In this document: one piece after another, positions 1-8,502 of the stretch
Layout of the letters: every line of letters begins with the position of its first letter
Numbering within the stretch: position 1 is the first letter of the stretch
NCBI RefSeq assembly: GCF_000687715.1
Contig: NZ_JHXD01000003.1
Location: forward strand, 1 to 64,000
Length of the DNA stretch: 64,000 bases
Reading direction: 5' to 3'
Origin: Xylanibacter ruminicola Ga6B6
GTDB taxonomy: Bacteria; Bacteroidota; Bacteroidia; Bacteroidales; Bacteroidaceae
Program-made: the position numbers and the translations under genes
Notes under the pieces: generated by a model
What the model was told of the DNA's origin: nothing
Database searches by the model: none
The model's input: the letters and a program-made list of their open reading frames with translations, nothing else

Positions 1-118
1 AAGCCAGCCGCAAGATGAGGACTCCATTGAGGGTCGTCATAGACGATGACGTTGATAGGGTGCAGGTGTAAAGACGGTGACGTCAAAGCCGAGCACTACT
101 AATTGCCCGAGATCTTTC
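1..118 (+). rRNA. 23S rRNA, 3' end (partial)
   Basis: The first ~118 bases read as the 3' terminal part of a Bacteroidetes 23S rRNA, ending in the conserved GCACTACTAATTGCCCGAGA stretch that corresponds to the GGTACTAATGAACCG end of E. coli 23S. A 5S gene follows in the usual order. The gene begins before the window and the exact 3' end is estimated. Confidence 0.85.
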
Positions 119-201
119 GCTTCATGCTGATATTATCAGATGTAGTTGTTTCCAAGAGCAATCTTGAGCTACGTTTCTTGTGTGCAATTGTCAACCTTAT
201 A

Positions 202-237
202 CTAGATATTCTAGTTAAGCTAGAAGTTCTAGAACGA
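202..237 (+). repeat. 9-bp CTAG tandem repeat in the 23S-5S spacer
   Basis: Four consecutive 9-bp units each begin with CTAG: CTAGATATT, CTAGTTAAG, CTAGAAGTT, CTAGAACGA. The array lies between the 23S and 5S genes. An array of the same period and unit type occurs inside waaA at 53040-53075. Function unknown. Confidence 0.75.
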
Positions 238-242
238 ACTAT

Positions 243-354
<112 letters not shown>

Positions 355-366
355 TTTTAAACGAAG

Positions 367-401
367 TAGGAATCACTTTCGAGTGGTTCCTATTTTTTTT
401 T
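367..401 (+). terminator. Terminator of the rRNA operon
   Basis: An 11-bp stem (367-377 with 382-392, one G-T wobble) closes on a TTCG loop and is followed by a run of T. This is a textbook factor-independent terminator just after 5S rRNA. Confidence 0.9.
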
Positions 402-435
402 GTATTTATTATTTGGAATTTTACTCGCTTATTCG

Positions 436-443
436 TATCTTTG
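436..443 (+). promoter_or_regulatory. Promoter box TATCTTTG
   Basis: This matches the Bacteroidetes -7 consensus TAnnTTTG. A TTTG lies about 20 bp upstream near 413. The ATG at 449 is only 5 bases beyond the box, so the transcript should have almost no leader. Confidence 0.6.
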
Positions 444-448
444 CAGTG

Positions 449-967
449 ATGAATCTATTTAAACGCTGTTTAGTTTGGCTCAGTCGCATTCATCGGTGCC
501 GTGGGTTTGGAATCCAGTCGCCAACCGATTACTCGTTTGTACGCTACGTTATCAACGAGCATTGGCCTTATTATGCTTATGAGCAGCTTCAGGGTGATGA
601 CTGGCTTACCAGTAAGCTGGGACGCCTTTATTTCCGCTTAGCCAATTGGCGCCAGCCATCTATGATGATTCCAGATGAATACCAACGCTACTGGCAGGCA
701 GGATGTCAGCAAACAGTTTTTACACCTACTATTAATAAAGTAGAGTTGGCTAGAGTTTCCATTGAGGATAAAGCCGCTTGGGAAGCTTTGCTGTCAAAAT
801 GCGATGATCAATCTGTAATGGTGGTCGAGAGTATCTGGCGTGATTTGGAACGTTGGCACGAGATAGAATCCGACACTAGAACCGTGATTACCTATGACCT
901 TTACTATTGCGGTATCGTATGCTTTGATAGAACGAGATATAAACACCACTATAAGATTAACTTCTAA
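449..967 (+). CDS. Degenerate class I methyltransferase-like protein
   Basis: This encodes 172 residues. The ATG at 449 is preferred because an upstream in-frame start would lie inside 5S rRNA and its terminator. The N-terminal RGFGIQSPTDYSFV and following PYYAYEQL, and the C-terminal DLYYCGIVCFDR with a final HYKINF, resemble the two ends of a Bacteroidetes family of SAM-dependent methyltransferases (family recalled, not searched). Those proteins are usually about 240-250 residues and have a glycine-rich SAM-binding loop in the middle. Here the middle is shortened and no such loop is visible, so catalysis is doubtful. It stops 11 bp before the cobalamin adenosyltransferase gene and may be co-transcribed with it. 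Confidence 0.65.
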   Translation: MNLFKRCLVWLSRIHRCRGFGIQSPTDYSFVRYVINEHWPYYAYEQLQGDDWLTSKLGRLYFRLANWRQPSMMIPDEYQRYWQAGCQQTVFTPTINKVELARVSIEDKAAWEALLSKCDDQSVMVVESIWRDLERWHEIESDTRTVITYDLYYCGIVCFDRTRYKHHYKINF

Positions 968-978
968 CCAATCAATTT

Positions 979-1542
979 ATGAAAATAACTAAAGTCTATA
1001 CCCGAGGTGGCGATATGGGTAAAACATCGCTTGTAGGCGGTCAGCGTGTATCGAAGGCCAGTGAGCGTCTTGAGGCTTATGGCACGGTAGATGAACTGAG
1101 CAGTCATTTAGGTCTGTTGGCCTCGTCCTTACCTGATGGTGATGACAAATCGATGATTACGCGCATTCAGAACTGTTTGTTTAATGTGTGTACCAACTTG
1201 GCTACCGATCAGGATCAAACAACCTTATCTCCCTCCGCATATCTGCCTGAGGGCGAGATAGAGATGGTAGAGCGTCAGATAGATGTCATTATGAAGTTGT
1301 TACCCGAGAAACAGGGCTTTGTGCTGCCTGGTGGAACTCGTGAGGCTTCTCAGGCACATATATGTCGAACGGTGTGTCGTAGGGCCGAACGTCGCATTGT
1401 TGCCTTGTCGGAAGTGGCAAAAATTAGCCCTGAAATATTGCAATATGTGAACAGATTGAGCGATTATCTGTTTGTTTTGGCAAAAAAAATAAATTTTAAC
1501 GCAAATCAGAGTGAAATAGTATGGCAAAATGTTGGTAGATAG
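979..1542 (+). CDS. Cob(I)alamin adenosyltransferase, PduO type
   Basis: This 187-residue protein transfers the adenosyl group of ATP to cob(I)alamin, making adenosylcobalamin for enzymes such as methylmalonyl-CoA mutase. Visible family signatures are the N-terminal ATP-binding TRGGDMGKTSL (residues ~8-18), VDELSSHLG (~38-46), the cobalamin/ATP helix CRRAERR (~132-138) and the C-terminal NRLSDYLFVLA. Length is typical for PduO-type enzymes. It lies 11 bp after the methyltransferase-like gene. No cobalamin biosynthesis genes are nearby, so a role in corrinoid salvage is inferred. The E. coli BtuR/CobA type is unrelated and excluded by the motifs. Confidence 0.93.
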   Translation: MKITKVYTRGGDMGKTSLVGGQRVSKASERLEAYGTVDELSSHLGLLASSLPDGDDKSMITRIQNCLFNVCTNLATDQDQTTLSPSAYLPEGEIEMVERQIDVIMKLLPEKQGFVLPGGTREASQAHICRTVCRRAERRIVALSEVAKISPEILQYVNRLSDYLFVLAKKINFNANQSEIVWQNVGR

Positions 1543-1554
1543 AAATTAATTCAT

Positions 1555-1562
1555 TACTTTTG
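1555..1562 (+). promoter_or_regulatory. Promoter box TACTTTTG
   Basis: This is a TAnnTTTG match with TTGG at 1532-1535, about 20 bp upstream. The box lies 45 bp before the DUF2795-type gene. Confidence 0.65.
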
Positions 1563-1607
1563 CGGCCGAATAAAAAAATGAATTAGTTAAACTAACAAAC
1601 TTGTATT

Positions 1608-1829
1608 ATGTATTGGACACTTGAATTAGCTTCGAAATTAGAAGACGCACCTTGGCCCGCTACCAAGGATGAACTCATAGATTATGCCATCCGTTCGGGA
1701 GCTCCACTCGAAGTATTGGAGAATCTGCAAGAGATTGAGGATGAAGGTGAGGTGTATGAGAGCATCGAAGACATCTGGCCCGACTATCCTACTAAAGAAG
1801 ATTTCTTGTTCAACGAGGATGAGTACTAA
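1608..1829 (+). CDS. DUF2795 family small protein
   Basis: This is a 73-residue acidic soluble protein. The core WPATKDELIDYAIRSGAPLE followed by VLENLQEIED is characteristic of the DUF2795 family, widespread in Bacteroidetes and of unknown function. The C-terminus is rich in Asp/Glu (DEGEVYESIEDIWPDYPTKE). It has its own promoter upstream and a strong terminator downstream, so it is a monocistronic gene. No catalytic or metal-binding motif is visible. Confidence 0.85.
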   Translation: MYWTLELASKLEDAPWPATKDELIDYAIRSGAPLEVLENLQEIEDEGEVYESIEDIWPDYPTKEDFLFNEDEY

Positions 1830-1872
1830 TTGCTGAAAACAAACGAGCTCTAACCTTAGACGTCTTTTAATG

Positions 1873-1915
1873 AGCAACATGACATAATCTGCGTGATTTG
1901 TCATGTTGCTTATTT
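1873..1915 (+). terminator. Terminator after the DUF2795 gene
   Basis: A perfect 12-bp stem, AGCAACATGACA at 1873-1884 paired with 1899-1910, has a 14-base loop and a T-rich tail. Confidence 0.8.
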
Positions 1916-1916
1916 T

Positions 1917-1976
1917 ATATTTCTGTTATACACACGTGTTGTTTGTTGAATTGTTAACTACTTGATAATCAGTATG
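1917..1976 (+). promoter_or_regulatory. Putative regulator-binding region of the first PUL, copy 1
   Basis: Motif A, ATATTTCTGTTATACA (1917-1932), is identical to 10120-10135. Motif B, a near palindrome TTGATAATCAG (1962-1972), matches CTGATTATCAG at 10164-10174. The spacing between A and B differs by one base, and motif B lies about 80 bp before the promoter box in both places. The binding protein is inferred to be the SusR-like regulator encoded at 8503. Confidence 0.6.
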
Positions 1977-2047
1977 TATTTTGTTCGTAAAGGCTTATAT
2001 TGCCTTATACAAATCTTTTTTATTGGCGAATAATGGATATAAGAGGT

Positions 2048-2055
2048 TAACTTTG
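2048..2055 (+). promoter_or_regulatory. Promoter box TAACTTTG of susC-like operon
   Basis: TAnnTTTG match, with TTGG at 2023-2026 as the upstream element. It drives the SusC/SusD/SusE-like genes with a leader of about 45 bases. Confidence 0.7.
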
Positions 2056-2101
2056 CACCGCAAATCAATCCAAAGCTAACAAATTAACAATTTAACAAAA
2101 A

Positions 2102-5100
2102 ATGAAGAAACAACTAACCAAAATTTGTCACTTCTGGTTACCTGCCGGTTCTGTGATGCTTTGCAGCCTGACTATGCTGATGGCTGCTCCGTTGTTGCCT
2201 CAGGCTCCTGCGGCTGTGGCGCAAAGCGTACAGACCAACCAGGTAACAGGTCTTGTAACCGATAAGCAGAAAGAACCGCTTATTGGTGTTACCGTAACTT
2301 TGGTGGGTACTGAAACTCGTGCCATTACCGATGCTGATGGTATGTTCCGAATTAACGTGCCCGCTAAGAGTGGTACTACGTTAGAGTTTAATTACATTGG
2401 TTTTGCTAGCAAACAGGTAAAGGTAAATGGTTCGCGCCTGCTGAATGTGATGCTGGAGGAAGAAACCAATGAGTTTACCGAAGTGGTAGTAACTGGTTAT
2501 TCCAGTCAGAAGAAAGCATCTATCATTGGTGCTATCGAGACCATCAAGCCTGCTGAGCTGCAGTTCGGTTCTACGCGTACTTTATCTAATAATCTGGCTG
2601 GTAAGCTGAGTGGTGTTATTGGTATTCAACGCTCAGGTGAGCCTGGCTATGATGACTCAAACTTCTGGATTCGAGGTATCTCAACCTTCTCTGGTAGCAA
2701 CAACCCATTGATTCTGGTTGATGGTGTGGAGCGTGACTTGGATAACGTAGATGTTGCTGAAATTGAGTCGTTTTCTATATTGAAAGATGCTTCGGCGTCG
2801 GCCATGTATGGTGTCCGAGGTGCTAACGGCGTGATCGTGATTACCACCAAGCGTGGTAAGATAGGAGCACCTCAGGTGAGTTTCCATGTTGAACACGCTA
2901 TCAATCAGCCCACTCAGTTGCCAAAGTTCCTGAATGCGCCCGACTATATGTCGCTGCTCAACGAGTTGGCTGCTCAGGACAGGGTGGCTCAGCCTTTTAC
3001 ACAGCAGCAGATTGACCGTACCCGCTCTGGCTATGATCCCGACCTTTATCCTGATGTGAACTGGGTAGATGCCATTACAAAGGATTATGCCTATACTACT
3101 CGCGGTAATCTAGAAGTAAGCGGTGGTTCAGACTTCCTGCGCTACTCGATTGTGACCTCATATTTTAAGGAGACTGGTTTGTTGGAGCAGGATAAGAGTT
3201 TGGTTTTCGATAATGCAACTAACAACCAGCAGTATAACCTGCGCACCAACATTGATATGGACGTGACCAAGACCACCATGCTCCGTGTAAACATTGGTGG
3301 TTATCTGAACCGATTCAAGAAGCAGCGTTGCAATACCAATGATGCGTTTGGTGAGGCTTTCCGTACCTTGCCTTTCGTGCATCCAGCCCGTTATAGTGAT
3401 GGTGCTATCCCTGTGATTTCGTATCGTGCTAACCCCTGGCGTACGGTCACTCAGCAAGGTTACGACTTCATTACTTCAAGTAAAATTCAGACTCTGTTCA
3501 GTGTTGAGCAGGATTTGAAGATGATTCTGCCAGGATTGAAGGCTAAGGGTCTGTTTAGTTTCGACCGCTGGAACCGTAGCCGTCGTAGTCGTACGGCTAA
3601 ACCAAGTACCGTATTCCCCGCTACTGGACGTGATGAAGAGGGTAACCTGATTTACTCGCAGCATGAAGCTGGCGATGAATCGCTGGGCAACGAGCAGGGC
3701 AATGAATATGGTAATACCCGCGTGTATTTCGAGACCGACCTGATGTACAACCGTCGTTTCGGTAAGACTGATGTGGATGCCATGTTGCTCTACAATCAGC
3801 AGGCCTATGATGATGGTAGTATTCAGGACTACCGTAAGCAGGGTATCGCCGGTCGCTTGTCGGCCACCTATGACAACCGCTATGTGGCTGAGTTCAACTT
3901 CGGTTACAACGGTTCTGAGAACTTTGCCAAGGGTAAGCGTTTCGGTTTTTTCCCTTCTTTTGCTATCGGATGGTTGCTCAGTGAGGAGCACTTCATGGAG
4001 AAACTGAAACCTATCTTCCATAAGATCAAGTTCCGTGCCAGCATTGGTCAGGCCGGTGATGATAATATTGGTGGTCGCCGTTTTGCCTATCTGGGCACAC
4101 TTTTCACCAACGAGGAGGGCTATATTTGGGGAACCAATGGTCAGAAAAACTATGATCGCGATGGTGTCAAGGGTATCACCGAAGGTGAGATTGGTGTTGA
4201 TAACCTGACTTGGGAGACCGTGACCAAGAAGAACCTTGGTATCGAGGTCGGTTTGTGGAATATGCTCGATCTGAATGTGGATTTCTTCAATGAGAAGCGT
4301 AAGAATATCTTTATGGAGCGTAGCATCATTCCCACTCAGACTGGTTTTGTGAAGGCTCCTTGGGCTAACTTCGGTCAGGTATCTAACAAAGGTTTTGAGG
4401 TGACACTCAATTTCCACAAGCAGTGGAACAAGGACCTGTTCACTTCGGCCTATGGTAACTTTACTTATGCCAAGAACCGTGTAGATGAGAAAGACGAGCC
4501 AGAGGCTCTGAAGGGCACTCACCGTTCGGCCACAGGTCGCTCGATGAATGAGTTGTGGGGTTTGGTTGCTGAGCGCTTATTCACCTACGACGACTTTAAT
4601 GCCGACGGAACCTTAAAGGATGGTATTCCTACACAGGATGGTGTGGGTGCTGCCATTCTGCATCCTGGCGACATTAAGTATGTAGATGTGGATGGTGATG
4701 GTGCTATTACTGAGGCCGACGAAGGTTACATTGGTGGTACTGAAGACCCACGCATCGTGTATGGTTTCGGTGGGGTGATTAGCTACAAGAACTTCGATTT
4801 CAATTTCTTCTTCCAAGGCACAGGTGATATGTATCGTGTGATTGGTAATCAGCCTTACTTCCTGCCTGGTGGTGGTACTACTACGGAGGGTAACGCCTAC
4901 AGTTATAATCTCGACGATCGCTGGACAGAGACCAATCAGGATCCATATGCCTTCTGGCCCCGTCTGACCTATGGTCCTAACGTGAACAACTACCGTCGTT
5001 CTACCTGGTGGAAGAAAGATATGAGCTTCCTGCGTTGTAAGACTCTTGAGGTTGGTTATACCTTGCCCAAGTCTTGGTTGCAGAGTTTCTATGTGAAGAG

Positions 5101-5239
5101 TTGTCGTGTGTATGTCAGTGGCAATAACCTGTTCTGCCTCTCGTCGTTCAAGCTGTGGGATCCTGAGTTGGGAACCAACGACGGCTTGAAGTATCCAATG
5201 AACCGTTCAGTGATGTTCGGTGTCGACATTAACTTTTAG
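2102..5239 (+). CDS. SusC/RagA-family TonB-dependent outer-membrane transporter
   Basis: This 1045-residue protein imports oligosaccharides across the outer membrane with its SusD partner. It has a long signal sequence (~1-41), then a carboxypeptidase-regulatory-like domain (~46-125: VTGLVTDKQKEPLIGVTVTL, FNYIGFASKQV). A short TonB-box-like region (FTEVVVTGY) and a plug domain with SILKDASASAMYGVRGANG and VIVITTKRGK (~220-250) follow. The remainder is a 22-strand barrel ending in the aromatic terminus MFGVDINF, as in the family. It is the first gene of a susC-susD-susE-like operon, 17 bp before susD. The substrate cannot be read from the sequence; neighbouring GH31 and GH38 enzymes suggest an alpha-linked glycan containing glucose and/or mannose. 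Confidence 0.95.
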   Translation: MKKQLTKICHFWLPAGSVMLCSLTMLMAAPLLPQAPAAVAQSVQTNQVTGLVTDKQKEPLIGVTVTLVGTETRAITDADGMFRINVPAKSGTTLEFNYIGFASKQVKVNGSRLLNVMLEEETNEFTEVVVTGYSSQKKASIIGAIETIKPAELQFGSTRTLSNNLAGKLSGVIGIQRSGEPGYDDSNFWIRGISTFSGSNNPLILVDGVERDLDNVDVAEIESFSILKDASASAMYGVRGANGVIVITTKRGKIGAPQVSFHVEHAINQPTQLPKFLNAPDYMSLLNELAAQDRVAQPFTQQQIDRTRSGYDPDLYPDVNWVDAITKDYAYTTRGNLEVSGGSDFLRYSIVTSYFKETGLLEQDKSLVFDNATNNQQYNLRTNIDMDVTKTTMLRVNIGGYLNRFKKQRCNTNDAFGEAFRTLPFVHPARYSDGAIPVISYRANPWRTVTQQGYDFITSSKIQTLFSVEQDLKMILPGLKAKGLFSFDRWNRSRRSRTAKPSTVFPATGRDEEGNLIYSQHEAGDESLGNEQGNEYGNTRVYFETDLMYNRRFGKTDVDAMLLYNQQAYDDGSIQDYRKQGIAGRLSATYDNRYVAEFNFGYNGSENFAKGKRFGFFPSFAIGWLLSEEHFMEKLKPIFHKIKFRASIGQAGDDNIGGRRFAYLGTLFTNEEGYIWGTNGQKNYDRDGVKGITEGEIGVDNLTWETVTKKNLGIEVGLWNMLDLNVDFFNEKRKNIFMERSIIPTQTGFVKAPWANFGQVSNKGFEVTLNFHKQWNKDLFTSAYGNFTYAKNRVDEKDEPEALKGTHRSATGRSMNELWGLVAERLFTYDDFNADGTLKDGIPTQDGVGAAILHPGDIKYVDVDGDGAITEADEGYIGGTEDPRIVYGFGGVISYKNFDFNFFFQGTGDMYRVIGNQPYFLPGGGTTTEGNAYSYNLDDRWTETNQDPYAFWPRLTYGPNVNNYRRSTWWKKDMSFLRCKTLEVGYTLPKSWLQSFYVKSCRVYVSGNNLFCLSSFKLWDPELGTNDGLKYPMNRSVMFGVDINF

Positions 5240-5256
5240 TTTATCGTATTATTGTT

Positions 5257-7182
5257 ATGAAGAAAAAACTTCTATATATTTTCTGTGCGCTTAGCGCCAT
5301 TAGCGGCTCGTTAGTGTCGTGCTCCGACTATCTCGACAAGGAGCCCGATACCGAGCTTACCACCGACATGGTGTTCGAGAATCGTGAAAAGGTTTACCAG
5401 TGGCTGGCCTATGTATATAATGTGATTCATACGCCTGATAAGTGGGAACTGAAAACCGACGGTTATGAGGTGTTTGCCGATGACATGACTCCTTCAAAGC
5501 GTTGGCAGCAGTGGGACTGGAGCAAAGTTATCCCAAAGATTTTCGGCCAGTGGACCATTAACTCACAGTGGGATGCCAATTACTGGCAGATGATGCCCCG
5601 TTATATCCGACATGGCTACATTTTTAATAATATGGTGAAGGCCATGCCCGATCACGACCTGCCACAGTCGGAGGTTGACAACATGAAGAACGAGGTGAAG
5701 TTCCTTACCGCCTATGGCTGGTGGCAGTTGGCCGAAAACCATGGTGGTATCCCCTTCAAGCCCGATTATATTGCACCCACCGATTTTGATTTGGCAGATT
5801 TGATGGTAGGTCAGTCTAAGTTCGACGATGTGGTTGATTACTGTGATAAGCAGATGTTGGAGGCTGCTATGGCACTGCCTGCTGTATATGACGATCCTTC
5901 GAAATATGGTCGTATCAACCGCATCATGGCGCTCACCGTTCGTTCGCGCATGTTGCTCTTTGCCGCCAGTCCATTGGTGAATGGTAACCCTTGGTACAAG
6001 GATTATGTGAACAACGAAGGTGAACAGATTTTTAATCCTACCTACGATCCACAGAAATGGGTGCGTGCTGTAGAAGCTTTGAAACTCTGTATCGACGAGG
6101 CCGAGAAAGCTGGCTATGCTCTCTATACCGAGAAAGGTCCTAATGGTGAGATCGACCCCTTCATGAGTACCTATAACGTGCACATCAAGCGTTGGAGCGA
6201 GGGTAACCACGAGATTACCTTCCCTGTAACCAAGAATAATAGTTATAATTTCTTCCTGGTTAAGGTGAGTGTACGTGAGTATGGTGGTGGTTGTGGTCTG
6301 GGTGTTTATCAGGGCTTGGTTGATGCCTTCTTCACCAAGAACGGTCTGCCCATCAGCGATCCTAACTCAGGTTATGTAGAGGATGGTATGTCGACCTCTG
6401 TTGACGATCGTTCGGATATCACCAACTGGGAGTATGGTACAGGTAAGCCCGGACAGGTTACCGCCCGTGGTACCTATAATATGTACTGCAACCGCGAGCC
6501 TCGTTTCTACAATGCTGTATCGTTCCATGGTGCTTGGTTGGCTGTAGGCAATCGTAAGTATGATTTCCTTTATAACGGTCGCGATAATATCCAGACTTCA
6601 TCACCTCACGATGCCCCACAGAATGGCTATCTGGCTCGTAAGGGCTTGAACGTGCTCGATAATAATCTCACCGGGTCAATCACCCCACGTCAGGGCTTTA
6701 CCTATCGTCTGGCTTTTACTTATCTCGACTATGCCGAGGCTGTGAACGAGTGCTACGACAATAGTTCTTCGCGTCAGGAGGCGCTGAAGTATCTGAACCG
6801 TATCCGTGAGCGTGCCGGCGTGCGCCAGTATACCACTGCTGACGTGAGCCCAATGGACGAGAAGTTCATCCATGTGGATGACACCCAGGCCGAGCTGCGC
6901 CGTGTGATTCGTGCCGAGCGCCGTGTGGAGCTGTGCTGCGAGAACAATCGCTGGTACGATATCCGTCGTTGGAAGGAGGCCGAGAACCTGCCCGAGATGT
7001 GTGGCGACGACTATGGTATGAACTTCCAGGGTAGCACTCCTGAGGAATTCTTCAAGCGCACTGTGTTCCAGACCCGTATCTGGAAGCGACAGTACTACTG
7101 GATGCCTATCTATATCGACGAGTACGAGAAGAACCCCAACTTGCGCGAGGCCCCATTCTGGGTAAACGAAAATGGTAATTAA
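5257..7182 (+). CDS. SusD/RagB-family surface glycan-binding lipoprotein
   Basis: This 641-residue lipoprotein forms the lid of the SusC transporter. The signal peptide ends in a lipobox (SGSLVSC, Cys22), followed by SDYLDKEPD, the typical SusD mature start. TPR-like helices and the C-terminal RRVIRAERRVELCCENNRWYD-type segment (~550-571), conserved as the RxERxxEL..E..R..D motif in SusD proteins, are present. It ends with RQYYWMPI. The gene follows susC by 17 bp and precedes the SusE-like gene by 7 bp, so one transcript is expected. It is longer than the commonest SusD proteins (~500-570). Confidence 0.95.
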   Translation: MKKKLLYIFCALSAISGSLVSCSDYLDKEPDTELTTDMVFENREKVYQWLAYVYNVIHTPDKWELKTDGYEVFADDMTPSKRWQQWDWSKVIPKIFGQWTINSQWDANYWQMMPRYIRHGYIFNNMVKAMPDHDLPQSEVDNMKNEVKFLTAYGWWQLAENHGGIPFKPDYIAPTDFDLADLMVGQSKFDDVVDYCDKQMLEAAMALPAVYDDPSKYGRINRIMALTVRSRMLLFAASPLVNGNPWYKDYVNNEGEQIFNPTYDPQKWVRAVEALKLCIDEAEKAGYALYTEKGPNGEIDPFMSTYNVHIKRWSEGNHEITFPVTKNNSYNFFLVKVSVREYGGGCGLGVYQGLVDAFFTKNGLPISDPNSGYVEDGMSTSVDDRSDITNWEYGTGKPGQVTARGTYNMYCNREPRFYNAVSFHGAWLAVGNRKYDFLYNGRDNIQTSSPHDAPQNGYLARKGLNVLDNNLTGSITPRQGFTYRLAFTYLDYAEAVNECYDNSSSRQEALKYLNRIRERAGVRQYTTADVSPMDEKFIHVDDTQAELRRVIRAERRVELCCENNRWYDIRRWKEAENLPEMCGDDYGMNFQGSTPEEFFKRTVFQTRIWKRQYYWMPIYIDEYEKNPNLREAPFWVNENGN

Positions 7183-7189
7183 GCTATAA

Positions 7190-8332
7190 ATGAATACGAT
7201 TATGAAGAAATATGCAATGATATTCAGTGCCTTGTGCACAGGACTGCTGTTCACATCGTGCAACAAGGACCCAGAGTATTTCACGCTGGAGGAGAACCCC
7301 GACGAGATGCACGTGAAGAGCTCGGTTGAGGAGATTACCCTCAGCAAGAGTGCTGCCGACCAGACGGCCGTCACCTTCAGTTGGGATGCGGCCACAAGTG
7401 TCGACCCATCAACCGAAGGCATCAGCTACAAGCTATGCCTCTATCCCACAGGTCAGAAGGAGAGTCACTCCGACTATAAGGAGTTGGGCACTAACCTGAC
7501 TTATTCGATGACCCACGACGAACTGAATAGTCTGCTGAGCCAGTGGGCTCTGCCAGGTCAGGCTGTCAAGGTAACAGCTCAGTTGCTGGCTGTCTTCAGG
7601 AACGAGCAGCGCTATATCAAGCCTGAGCTCTCGACTGTCGAGTTCACAGCTACAGGCTACGAGAAATACTCACCCTACCTGTACATGCAGATTACCACCG
7701 ATGATGGTAAGAAGAGTACCCAGCGTCTGGATCAGCGCCAGTTGGGTACTGGCATCTACGAGGCTACGTTGAACATGAGTGCCTGCAAGTTCCACTTCAC
7801 CACCACACCAGAGGCTTATCCTGCCTATGGTATGGCCGAAGGCGAGCAGTTGGAGTACTATACAGACGGTGATGTGCGCGATTTCCGTTTCGATGGCAAT
7901 GGCAAGCGTACGGTTATCGTGGATACCAACGTCGGCTTCAACGACTGTCGTGTACTTGACATCGTTCAGTTGCCCACACCAGGACAGATCTGGATTTGTG
8001 GTAACGGCTGTTCGGTAGGTTGGAATACAAACACCTCTAATGGTCGTTTGGAGATGGTAGGTAGCGCACGCGAACCATATTATTATGCTTGGACTGGCGA
8101 TTTCAATGCTGGTGGTGAGTTTAAAATTGGTGTTGGTAATGGCTGGGGCGATCCCTTCTTCTTCGCGCCTGACTATAATGCCGATCCATTAACCGACCAC
8201 CGTTTGTCAACCTATCGTTATCAGGACAATGGTGGTGACGTAAAATGGGTGCCTTCTGTGAGCGGGCGTTACACTCTTACGCTCTGTTTGTTGGCTACAG
8301 ATATGTGGACTAAGTTCGAACCGGCTAATTAG
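7190..8332 (+). CDS. SusE-like surface lipoprotein
   Basis: This 380-residue lipoprotein has a signal peptide with lipobox LLFTSC. If translation starts at the second ATG (7202) the protein is four residues shorter; that start gives the cleaner signal peptide (MKKYAM). The N-terminal half has a SusE-type Ig-like domain (EEITLSKSAADQTAVTFSWD, ~45-65). The C-terminal half contains aromatic-rich beta modules (GQIWICGNGCSVGW, EFKIGVGNGWGDPFF) like the binding modules of SusE/SusF. It probably retains glycan at the cell surface for the SusC/D pair. It is the last gene of this transcript, with a hairpin following. Confidence 0.85.
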   Translation: MNTIMKKYAMIFSALCTGLLFTSCNKDPEYFTLEENPDEMHVKSSVEEITLSKSAADQTAVTFSWDAATSVDPSTEGISYKLCLYPTGQKESHSDYKELGTNLTYSMTHDELNSLLSQWALPGQAVKVTAQLLAVFRNEQRYIKPELSTVEFTATGYEKYSPYLYMQITTDDGKKSTQRLDQRQLGTGIYEATLNMSACKFHFTTTPEAYPAYGMAEGEQLEYYTDGDVRDFRFDGNGKRTVIVDTNVGFNDCRVLDIVQLPTPGQIWICGNGCSVGWNTNTSNGRLEMVGSAREPYYYAWTGDFNAGGEFKIGVGNGWGDPFFFAPDYNADPLTDHRLSTYRYQDNGGDVKWVPSVSGRYTLTLCLLATDMWTKFEPAN

Positions 8333-8361
8333 TAAGTAGTAAAGTAATATTTCGGCCGATG

Positions 8362-8407
8362 GGCAGTTAGTAGCTCTCTGTGAGCTATTAATTGCCTGTT
8401 GGTTTTT
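8362..8407 (+). terminator. Hairpin after the SusE-like gene
   Basis: A 15-bp stem (8362-8376 with 8382-8396, two G-T wobbles) with a 5-base loop is followed by TGTTGGTTTTT. The T run is interrupted, so the terminator may be leaky. Confidence 0.65.
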
Positions 8408-8466
8408 ATGGCGTTAATTATTGTTATATTTTGAATTGAGATGGTGCGTGGTTGGGTTTTTATCTT

Positions 8467-8474
8467 TAACTTTG
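8467..8474 (+). promoter_or_regulatory. Promoter box TAACTTTG of the SusR-like gene
   Basis: TAnnTTTG match, 28 bp before the ATG at 8503. No well-placed TTTG element was found upstream, so activity is uncertain. Confidence 0.5.
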
Positions 8475-8502
8475 GCTGCGATTAACGAAGACTCAAACTA
8501 AA

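Noticed and set aside
3476-4522. 348-codon open frame on the minus strand inside susC
   Set aside because: It lies wholly opposite a clear SusC gene and has no recognisable domains; such antisense frames are common in these genes.
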